Below are positions 1 through 6,798 of a DNA stretch of 64,000 bases, piece by piece (within the stretch, counting starts at the first letter, position 1; each line of letters starts with the position of its first letter). The stretch is from contig JBNKCG010000119.1 of NCBI GenBank assembly GCA_050287605.1, forward strand, positions 1-64,000. The letters are read 5' to 3'. The position numbers and the translations under genes were made by a program. Below the pieces are notes generated by a model. That model made no database searches. It saw only the letters and a program-made list of their open reading frames with translations, and was not told where the DNA came from. Source of the DNA: QQUJ01 sp050287605. GTDB lineage: Bacteria > Pseudomonadota > Gammaproteobacteria > QQUJ01.

Positions 1-1940
1 CTCATATTGAGGCTCTCCGCCGTATTGGTGATATTCCAACGGTTGCTCTCGAGTGCCGTCATCAATGCTTCCTTTTCCGCACACAGCAGCGGGTTTTGGG
101 GCTCGGCTGACACGTTGTCGCCCTTGCGGCCGGCCGGAGCAGTCGAATCGCTCCCTCCCGATTGAACTGCACTCACAATATCGGCTGGAAGATCGGCGAT
201 GTGGATGACGCCGTCGTCACACAACGCCAACGCCGTTCGCAGCGTGTTGCGCAGCTGGCGTATGTTGCCGGGCCACGGATAGCTCAGCAATACTCGAAAT
301 GCCGCTTCGTCGATCGAGACATCGCCATCGCTTTGATTCTCTGCGGCGAGCGCAAACCGAACCAGATTGTCGCGGTCTTCGCGATCTCGCAACGGCGGTA
401 GTGCCAGTGTGATGCCGTTCAATCGATAATAGAGGTCTTCGCGGAACGTCCCATCCGCCACCAGCGCGGGCAAGTCACGGTGAGTGGCGCTGATTACGTG
501 CAGATCGACGGTGATGGGCTTGTCGCACCCCAACGGCAGCACTTCCTTCTCTTCGAGTACGCGCAGCAGTCGGGTCTGGAGCTGGGGGGGCATGTCTCCG
601 ATTTCATCGAGAAACAGGGTGCCTCCGTTGGATTGCAGGATCTTGCCGCGCATGCCTTCTTTGCGTGCGCCGGTGAACGCGCCATGCTTGTAACCGAACA
701 ACTCGCTCTCGATGAGAGATTCGGGTATCGACGCGCAATTCACCGCCACAAACGGATTTTCGGCGCGCTCGCTAGCATCGTGCATAGCGCGTGAAAAGGC
801 CTCTTTACCGGTTCCGGTTTCTCCGTTGAGGATGATATTGATACCCTTGTTGATGACCCGCTCGGCACAGCGGACATTGTACGCCATACGCGGATCATCA
901 CCGGCGAGCGAATGCAGCGAGAGCTGCTTGAGCTTGCCGGTGGACGGCACGGCGATCTCACCGTTTTTCGTTGCCGTGATTCCACCGACCTCCTTGAAGC
1001 GCTGCGGGCTGCGCAACATGGCCCAGTACCGGCGCCCGTCATCACGCCGCCGCAATGGCCACACGGTGTGGGAACGTTGAACGGCGTAGTCACGCATCAT
1101 GCTGGGCGTGATATCAAAGACGGTTTCGATCGGTGTACCGATGAGCTCATTTTGCTCACGACACTCCAATTGATGCTTGGCACTTATGTTGAGGGCCTTG
1201 ATACTGCCGCCGTTGTCAACCACCACGATCGCCTCGTTCAGCAGACCGACGTACTCGGAACGACTGTGAAAGCGCAGTATCCAGTCATCGGGATGCGCGC
1301 GCAGAAAGTTGCAGTTCTCTATCATCCGCGCGGACATGTTGACCAACGCTAACGTGTGGAATTGACTCTCTTTCGTGTCGCGGGTGTTGACCGATGACGC
1401 GTCGAGGACCGCCATCAGTTGACCCGAGGTGTCGAAGATCGGTGCCCCGGAACAGGTCAGGCCGGTGTTGTGGCTGTAGAAGTGATCATCACGGTGAATT
1501 GTCACCGAAGTGCGCTCGGCGATACAGGTTCCGATACCGTTGGTCCCCTCGTTGTTTTCATCCCACTGCGCTCCGATCATCAGTCCGGAGTGGTAAAACT
1601 CTTTCTCCAAAGTCGGATCACCGATGTAGTTGACGATGACGCCATCGTGGTCGGTGAGGATGATGGCGAATCCCGATCCGGCGATCTGTTGGTAGAGGTT
1701 TTCCATCTCCAGTCGGGCGATATCCAGGATTCCACCCAACCGCGCGCGGCGTTGTTTGAGGTCGTGGGTATCCACTACCAGTGTGCGTGGGTGGTTGCCC
1801 GGCTCGATCTGGAAGCCCTGCAGACAGCGCTCCCAAGAGCTGATGACCTCGTGGGTTCGCGCGTTGCGTTCATTCGAATCGGGGTGCACAACGGCGGTTT
1901 CCACGCGACGCAGATGCTGAAACGCATTGTTAACTGACAT
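1..1940 (-). CDS. AcoR-type sigma-54-dependent transcriptional activator (3' end outside window)
   Basis: The frame is open from an ATG at 1940 to the window edge, giving about 646 visible residues. An AGGAGG ribosome site lies 9 bases before the ATG. The N-terminal part (about residues 40-220) resembles the GAF sensor of AcoR-type regulators (for example DENNEGTNGIGT), and about 230-330 looks PAS-like. The AAA+ core is complete: Walker A GETGTGKE at 373-380, the sigma-54 contact loop GAFTGA at 420-425, and Walker B with GGTLFLDE from 439. A Fis-type helix-turn-helix begins at the edge (NRWNITNTAESLNM) and is cut off. There is no receiver domain, so it probably binds a small ligand directly, as AcoR does. 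It lies upstream of, and divergent from, a PQQ alcohol dehydrogenase preceded by a canonical -24/-12 promoter, so it is the likely activator of that gene. The ligand is unknown. Confidence 0.93.
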   Translation of the reverse strand, partial: MSVNNAFQHLRRVETAVVHPDSNERNARTHEVISSWERCLQGFQIEPGNHPRTLVVDTHDLKQRRARLGGILDIARLEMENLYQQIAGSGFAIILTDHDGVIVNYIGDPTLEKEFYHSGLMIGAQWDENNEGTNGIGTCIAERTSVTIHRDDHFYSHNTGLTCSGAPIFDTSGQLMAVLDASSVNTRDTKESQFHTLALVNMSARMIENCNFLRAHPDDWILRFHSRSEYVGLLNEAIVVVDNGGSIKALNISAKHQLECREQNELIGTPIETVFDITPSMMRDYAVQRSHTVWPLRRRDDGRRYWAMLRSPQRFKEVGGITATKNGEIAVPSTGKLKQLSLHSLAGDDPRMAYNVRCAERVINKGINIILNGETGTGKEAFSRAMHDASERAENPFVAVNCASIPESLIESELFGYKHGAFTGARKEGMRGKILQSNGGTLFLDEIGDMPPQLQTRLLRVLEEKEVLPLGCDKPITVDLHVISATHRDLPALVADGTFREDLYYRLNGITLALPPLRDREDRDNLVRFALAAENQSDGDVSIDEAAFRVLLSYPWPGNIRQLRNTLRTALALCDDGVIHIADLPADIVSAVQSGGSDSTAPAGRKGDNVSAEPQNPLLCAEKEALMTALESNRWNITNTAESLNM

Positions 1941-2632
1941 TGAACTCTATCCTCCTCCTGCGCACCCCCCGGTTTCGAACCGACACCCGAAAACCTGGAA
2001 GCATCACCTCCGGTGCGATCCCTGCACGAGTCGAAATATCCTATAGCCGCTTGCTGCGGTCTTTACGTTGTCGCTACGGAGCGCAGGGCACGGATCGCCG
2101 CCCTCCGTCGTTTGCCTATTCTTGATCGTACTACGTACCTATTCAATATACATGCCGTATCGCCATATCCCAACCGATATCACGCTATAACAGGCTGAAA
2201 AATAATGAATACTTAATGTTTTGTTGGAAGCGCTGCACAACCCCATTCTGGTTCTTATTTCCGACTGAAACGTTTATCTAGCGTTCCATGAACTGCGTCG
2301 CCGCGCCCGGGGGTGACAAACTGTCCCATATCTGGCACGCCGCTCCGTTCCCGCATTCCGCCGGTCGCACCGCGACGATTTTTCATCCCGACAACACCGC
2401 CGCGCTCTGTAACATGGCCGCGACACCTTGCACCGCGGCGGTGTGCTAGTGCTGAAACAGGTGATCGCGAAAATCACGCTGCACACGCTGCATCAAGGCT
2501 CGTTTTAGACCGCCGCGCAACGCTTTGAGGTTCCCGCATCCGCCCGTTTCGCGAATCACTAAGTGGTTGTATTCACGAAAACTATTGAAACGGAACTGAG
2601 GCTATTTTGCGCACCGTTTGGGCGCGGCTACT

Positions 2633-2646
2633 TTGACAAATATCAA
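2633..2646. promoter_or_regulatory. FNR/ANR-like operator
   Basis: TTGAC-AAAT-ATCAA matches the FNR-family consensus TTGAT-N4-ATCAA at 9 of 10 defined positions. Its centre is about 37 bases before the start site predicted from the adjacent sigma-54 promoter and only 4 bases from the -24 element. Occupancy could therefore block the sigma-54 polymerase, or serve an unmapped sigma-70 promoter. The same pattern occurs at 9457-9470. Confidence 0.6.
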
Positions 2647-2650
2647 TCTT

Positions 2651-2666
2651 TGGCACTCTCCTTGCT
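2651..2666 (+). promoter_or_regulatory. Sigma-54 (-24/-12) promoter of the PQQ alcohol dehydrogenase
   Basis: TGGCAC-tctcc-TTGCT matches the RpoN consensus fully at the conserved positions, with GG and GC exactly 12 bases apart. The predicted start is near 2677, giving a leader of about 64 bases. A divergent sigma-54 activator supports the call. Confidence 0.88.
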
Positions 2667-2740
2667 CTGGTGCTCCTCCGAGGAGCGGTTGCACCTCGAC
2701 AGCAGTACAGCACACGCATCCATCGGAGGAGAGTTCGCAC

Positions 2741-4504
2741 ATGAAAACCAATACATTCCGCAAGCCTCTGCTTGTGGCCAGCCTGGGGGTGGCGCTGACG
2801 GCCGCATCGAGTGGCGTGTTTGCAAAAGGTGTCACCGACCAGGACATCATCAACGACCAAGCGACGAAAGACGACGTCGTTGGATGGGGAATGGGCCCCC
2901 ACGGGCAGCGCTTCAGTCCGCTGACCAAAGTCAACACCGGTAATGTCAAACGCCTGGTGCCGGCATGGTCGTTTTCGTTCGGCGGCGAGAAACAGCGCGG
3001 CCAGGAGTCGCAGCCCCTGGTACACAACGGCAGAATCTTTGTAACCGGATCGTATTCGCGCCTCTATGCCATTGACGCGCGCACCGGCGAAGAGCTGTGG
3101 CAGTACGATCACCGCCTGCCCGACGGCATTCTGCCCTGTTGCGACGTGGTCAATCGTGGCGCCGCCCTCTATGAGGACATGGTGATCTTCGGCACGCTGG
3201 ATGCCAAGCTGGTGGCGCTCGACCAGGCGACCGGTAAGGTGGTGTGGCGCGAGAAGCTGGGAGACTACAAAGGGGGCTATTCGTTCACTGCCGCGCCGTT
3301 GATCGTCAAGGGTATGGTGGTGACCGGAGTCTCTGGCGGTGAATTCGGCATCGTTGGCAAAGTCGAAGCGCGCGACGCCAAAACCGGCAAACTGATCTGG
3401 TCGCGGCCCACCGTCGAAGGCCACATGGGCTACCTCAAGGGCAAAGAGAATGGCATCACCGGTCAGCTCAATGCCTCATGGCCCGGCGACATGTGGAAGT
3501 GGGGCGGCGCAGCCACGTGGCAGGGCGGTACCTGGGATCCCGAGACCAACCTCATCTTCTACGGTACCGGCAATCCGGCGCCGTGGAACTCGCACCTGCG
3601 TCCGGGCGACAACCTGTACTCGGCGTCGCGTCTGGCCATCAACGCCGATACCGGTGAGATCGTTTGGCACTACCAGACCACCCCGCATGATGGCTGGGAT
3701 TTCGACGGCGTCAACGAACTGGTGGCGTTTGATCTGAACAAGGATGGCAAGACCGTCAAGGCGGCGGCCACAGCGGACCGCAACGGCTATTTCTACGTGT
3801 TGGACCGCACCAACGGCAAGCTGCTGTCGGCTTCCCCCTTCGTGACCAAGACCACCTGGGCCAACGGCATCGATCTCAAAACCGGTCGACCCAACTACGT
3901 GGCCGAGAACCGCCCCGGTAATCCTGCCGAGGGTAAGGGCGACAAGAAAGGCAAATCCGTATTTGCCGCGCCGTCGTTCCTGGGTGGCAAGAACTGGATG
4001 CCCATGGCCTATAGCCCGGACACCCAACTCTTCTACGTACCTGCCAACGAGTGGGGTATGGACATCTGGAACGAGCCGGTCGCCTACAAGAAAGGGGCGG
4101 CCTATTTGGGTGCAGGATTCAACATCCGTCCGCTGTACGAAGACTACATCGGCGCGCTGCGTGCCATGGATCCCAAAACCGGCAAGATCGTTTGGGAATA
4201 CCACAACAACGCGCCGTTGTGGGGCGGAGTACTGGCTACGGCGGGCAACCTCGTTTTCACCGGTACGCCGGAGGGTTACCTGAAGGCCTTCAACGCGAAG
4301 GACGGGAAAGAGCTGTGGAAATTCCAGACCGGATCCGGCGTGGTGGGCAGTCCGGTGACGTGGGAGATGGACGGTGAGCAGTACATCGCCGTTCCCTCCG
4401 GCTGGGGCGGTGCGGTTCCGCTGTGGGGCGGAGAAGTGGCCAAACGCATCAAGACGCTCAATCAGGGCGGCAGCCTGTGGGTCTTCAAACTCGCCAAATC
4501 GTAA
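2741..4504 (+). CDS. PQQ-dependent alcohol dehydrogenase, probable lanthanide type
   Basis: A 587-residue periplasmic quinoprotein of the methanol/ethanol dehydrogenase family (eight-bladed propeller). The ATG follows GGAGGAG by 9 bases and opens a Sec signal peptide cleaved near VFA-KG. The vicinal disulfide pair is C133-C134 (ILPCCDVV). The catalytic Asp is D320 in HDGWDFDGVN. The residue two further on is D322, the extra metal ligand that marks lanthanide-using XoxF/ExaF/PedH enzymes; Ca-type enzymes usually have Ala or Ser there. Propeller tryptophan-docking repeats such as ARTGEELWQYD and AKDGKELWKFQ recur through the chain. It should oxidise a primary alcohol to an aldehyde, passing electrons to the cytochrome c encoded next. 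The substrate cannot be read from the sequence. No pqq synthesis genes are in the window. Confidence 0.93.
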   Translation: MKTNTFRKPLLVASLGVALTAASSGVFAKGVTDQDIINDQATKDDVVGWGMGPHGQRFSPLTKVNTGNVKRLVPAWSFSFGGEKQRGQESQPLVHNGRIFVTGSYSRLYAIDARTGEELWQYDHRLPDGILPCCDVVNRGAALYEDMVIFGTLDAKLVALDQATGKVVWREKLGDYKGGYSFTAAPLIVKGMVVTGVSGGEFGIVGKVEARDAKTGKLIWSRPTVEGHMGYLKGKENGITGQLNASWPGDMWKWGGAATWQGGTWDPETNLIFYGTGNPAPWNSHLRPGDNLYSASRLAINADTGEIVWHYQTTPHDGWDFDGVNELVAFDLNKDGKTVKAAATADRNGYFYVLDRTNGKLLSASPFVTKTTWANGIDLKTGRPNYVAENRPGNPAEGKGDKKGKSVFAAPSFLGGKNWMPMAYSPDTQLFYVPANEWGMDIWNEPVAYKKGAAYLGAGFNIRPLYEDYIGALRAMDPKTGKIVWEYHNNAPLWGGVLATAGNLVFTGTPEGYLKAFNAKDGKELWKFQTGSGVVGSPVTWEMDGEQYIAVPSGWGGAVPLWGGEVAKRIKTLNQGGSLWVFKLAKS

Positions 4505-4515
4505 TACGCCGTGGC

Positions 4516-4541
4516 GGGCGGGGTGTGCGAGCACCCCGCCC
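4516..4541. terminator. Strong intercistronic hairpin after the alcohol dehydrogenase
   Basis: GGGCGGGGTG, loop TGCGAG, CACCCCGCCC: a perfect 10-bp GC stem 12 bases past the stop codon. No T-tract follows, so it more likely stabilises or partly terminates the adh message than acts as a full terminator. This would give more dehydrogenase than cytochrome. Confidence 0.5.
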
Positions 4542-4590
4542 AACAACTGGACAATATCACTCGTTTGCAATCTCTTGGGATACGCTGGTT

Positions 4591-5022
4591 ATGAAACACA
4601 CTGCAACCGATACCGTGGCCCGCACCATCTTTGCATTGGGCCTGCTGATTTCCGCGACCGCCTTCGGGCACGGCAACGTTCAACCGCAGCCGGTCGACAC
4701 CACCGGACTTTCGCCCCTGGGCGAGGAGTGGAAAGAATCCAACCCGTATCGCGGCAACCAGACCGCCATCGAAATCGGCGCTTCTGCATACAACCAAAAT
4801 TGTGCACGCTGCCATGGTCTGGATGCAATTTCCGGCGGTATCGCTCCCGATTTGCGGTATCTGCCACCCGAGGACGAAGGTGACGAGTGGTTCGCCTACC
4901 GGGTGCGCGAAGGCGCGATCCGCAATGGAATCACCTACATGCCGCGTATGGCCGACTACCTTCCCCAGGAAGCGCTGTGGGCCATCCGCGCCTATCTGGA
5001 GACGCTCCATGTTGAAGAATAG
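4591..5022 (+). CDS. c-type cytochrome partner of the quinoprotein (PedF/c550-like)
   Basis: A 143-residue class I cytochrome c. The ATG opens a signal peptide (hydrophobic 11-25, ending near FGHG). One haem-binding motif, CARCH, covers C71, C74 and H75; Met117 or Met120 (TYMPRM) are candidate sixth ligands. It sits between the quinoprotein and a binding protein, the order usual for PedF/XoxG/MxaG-type cytochromes, and is the probable direct electron acceptor of the dehydrogenase. The ribosome site before this ATG is weak. The frame is open further upstream, but the signal peptide supports this start. It overlaps the next gene by 14 bases. Confidence 0.88.
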   Translation: MKHTATDTVARTIFALGLLISATAFGHGNVQPQPVDTTGLSPLGEEWKESNPYRGNQTAIEIGASAYNQNCARCHGLDAISGGIAPDLRYLPPEDEGDEWFAYRVREGAIRNGITYMPRMADYLPQEALWAIRAYLETLHVEE

Positions 5023-5875
5023 CGTTTATGCGGGTTGTCTATGTTTAATTCTAGCGGTCGCCGGCTTCGCGCAGGCGTCGGATGAGGAGGGCGACCGTCT
5101 CGATCGTGTTCACGAAAAAGGCGTATTGCGAGTCGCTGTCTATCGTGATTTCCCTCCCTACTCGTTCAGCGAGCAGGGACACTACCGGGGAATCGACGTA
5201 GATGTGGCACGCGCGCTAGCCAAGCGCATGGGTCTGGGTGTCGACTTGATGCCCATCACCGCTGACGAAAACATGGAAGATGATCTGCGCAACGCGATCT
5301 GGAAGGGACATTACCTGGGCGGGGGCGTTGCCGACGTCATGATGCACGTGCCCGTCGATCATCGATTCGCCGAAGAAAACCGCAAGGTCGAAATCCTGGC
5401 GCCATACCTTGCCGAACATGTGGCAGTGGCGGTTGATGCAAAGCGTGTGGAGATCGGAACGGATTTCATGGATCTCAACCACTTCAAGATCGGAGTGGAG
5501 CTGGACACCATCGCGGACCACTATCTATCCGCCGCGTATGGCGGCCGCTTCCGCGCGAGCCTGGTACGTTTTCTCAATGTTGCGCAGGCCACCGACGCGC
5601 TGCGCTCCGGTCGCGTAACGGCAGTGGTGGCACCAAAGCCGCAAATTGAATACGGATTGGCGAATGCTCCCGCCGATGACTTCCGCATCAGCCCCATCGA
5701 GATGCAGGGGTTGTTTCGCGGCGCATGGAGTGTGGGCCTGGCTGTCGCGTCGGGCAATCCCAAATTGCGCGATGCACTGGCAAACGCTATGGGTCAAGTG
5801 CGGAGTGACGGTACTTTGCGAAGCATTTTCGCGCAGTATCGAGTAAGTTCCGAAGAGATGGCAGCAGCGCGCTGA
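5009..5875 (+). CDS. Quinoprotein-associated periplasmic binding protein (XoxJ/MoxJ-like)
   Basis: A 288-residue family 3 extracellular solute-binding protein. The start at 5009 gives a signal peptide (MLKNSVYAG... cleaved near AQA-SD) and overlaps the cytochrome gene by 14 bases, implying translational coupling; GGAG lies about 9 bases before the ATG. The mature part begins with the usual KGVLRVAVYRDFPPYSF, followed by YRGIDVDVARALAKRMG. No ABC permease or ATPase genes accompany it. Such orphan binding proteins are regular neighbours of PQQ alcohol dehydrogenases and are thought to help cofactor loading or maturation of the enzyme (family knowledge). Confidence 0.85.
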   Translation: MLKNSVYAGCLCLILAVAGFAQASDEEGDRLDRVHEKGVLRVAVYRDFPPYSFSEQGHYRGIDVDVARALAKRMGLGVDLMPITADENMEDDLRNAIWKGHYLGGGVADVMMHVPVDHRFAEENRKVEILAPYLAEHVAVAVDAKRVEIGTDFMDLNHFKIGVELDTIADHYLSAAYGGRFRASLVRFLNVAQATDALRSGRVTAVVAPKPQIEYGLANAPADDFRISPIEMQGLFRGAWSVGLAVASGNPKLRDALANAMGQVRSDGTLRSIFAQYRVSSEEMAAAR

Positions 5876-6003
5876 GCGACAATTGCAGCCAGCCCGAATA
5901 TTCATACCGTCCTCAGCGCGTTTTGGAGCCACGTTGCGGGCTATCCGATGGGAGATACACCGTCTGTGAGTTCAACGGCGGACGGGAATCGCCTGGCCTT
6001 CTG

Positions 6004-6786
6004 TCAGGGAGCAATCGTGCGCTTTGCCAAAGCGGATTCGTGATACTCAAACACGACGTCGGGATCAGGCAGGACCAACGCGTCGTCTTTCTGCGCGTAT
6101 TCGAGACGCGTGAGCAGACTCTTGATGATCTGCAACCGTGCCTGCTTTTTGCTGTTGGCGCGAACAACGAACCATGGCGCTACCGCGGTGTGTGTACGCG
6201 CGAACATCTCATTACGCGCCAAACTGTATGCGGCCCATCGCTTGGTTGCCTGCTCGTCGATTGGGCTGACCTTCCATTGTTTTAGCGGGTCGTCGTGCCG
6301 CTTTTTGAGACGTTTGATCTGTTCGTTCTTGTCGATGTCCAGATAGAACTTGAAAAGGCGGATACCCGAAAACACCAACATCTCTTCGAAGCGTGGAACA
6401 GTTTCTAAAAACGCTCGGTGCTCTTCTTCGGTACAGAACCCCATCACCCGTTCGACACCGGCACGGTTGTACCAACTTCGGTTGAATAACACCATCTCCT
6501 GGGCTGCGGGAAGGTGCGGGACATAGCGCTGAAAGTACCAGCTGTTTTGTTCCCGATCAGATGGCTTGCTCAGGGCCACGACACGTGTTTCGCGCGGACT
6601 GAGATGTTGCACGATGCGCTTGATGGCGCCGTCCTTGCCAGCCGCATCACGTCCCTCGAAGATCACCAATATTTTGTCGTTGCGTCTGATTAGGTGATTT
6701 TGCAGTTTGACCAGTTCCACCTGCAACCGATGCAGTGCCTCTTTGTAGTCCTGATCGCTACGCGCAGGCCTGGTAGTGTGGTTCAT
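6004..6786 (-). CDS. ppk2: Polyphosphate kinase 2
   Basis: A 260-residue single-domain PPK2 that transfers phosphate between polyphosphate and nucleotides. Walker A GRDAAGKDG is at 45-53; the lid/Walker B region FNRSWYNRAG at 101-110 carries the usual arginines. Length fits the one-domain class. The ATG follows AGGAGG immediately after the stop codon of the proton ATPase (12-base gap), so the two form one transcription unit. Confidence 0.93.
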   Translation of the reverse strand: MNHTTRPARSDQDYKEALHRLQVELVKLQNHLIRRNDKILVIFEGRDAAGKDGAIKRIVQHLSPRETRVVALSKPSDREQNSWYFQRYVPHLPAAQEMVLFNRSWYNRAGVERVMGFCTEEEHRAFLETVPRFEEMLVFSGIRLFKFYLDIDKNEQIKRLKKRHDDPLKQWKVSPIDEQATKRWAAYSLARNEMFARTHTAVAPWFVVRANSKKQARLQIIKSLLTRLEYAQKDDALVLPDPDVVFEYHESALAKRTIAP

Positions 6787-6798
6787 TGACAGCTCCTC

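Larger units (their letters stand above)
1941..2740. other. Long intergenic control region between activator and alcohol dehydrogenase
   Basis: These 800 bases have no convincing gene; the short frames lack ribosome sites and family features. The right end carries an FNR-like box, a sigma-54 promoter and the adh leader. Candidate upstream activator sites are the perfect inverted repeats GTCGC-ACC-GCGAC at 2364-2376 and CACCG-CGG-CGGTG near 2433-2445, both 220-310 bases upstream of the promoter, where enhancer sites for sigma-54 activators are often found. Assigning them to the divergent activator is inference. Confidence 0.6.

Noticed and set aside
2333..2348. Second TGGCAC in the adh upstream region as a sigma-54 promoter
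   Set aside because: It is followed by TCCG rather than TTGC at the required distance.
3476..4570. 364-codon open frame opposite the alcohol dehydrogenase
   Set aside because: Antisense to a full-length quinoprotein with catalytic residues; no independent support.
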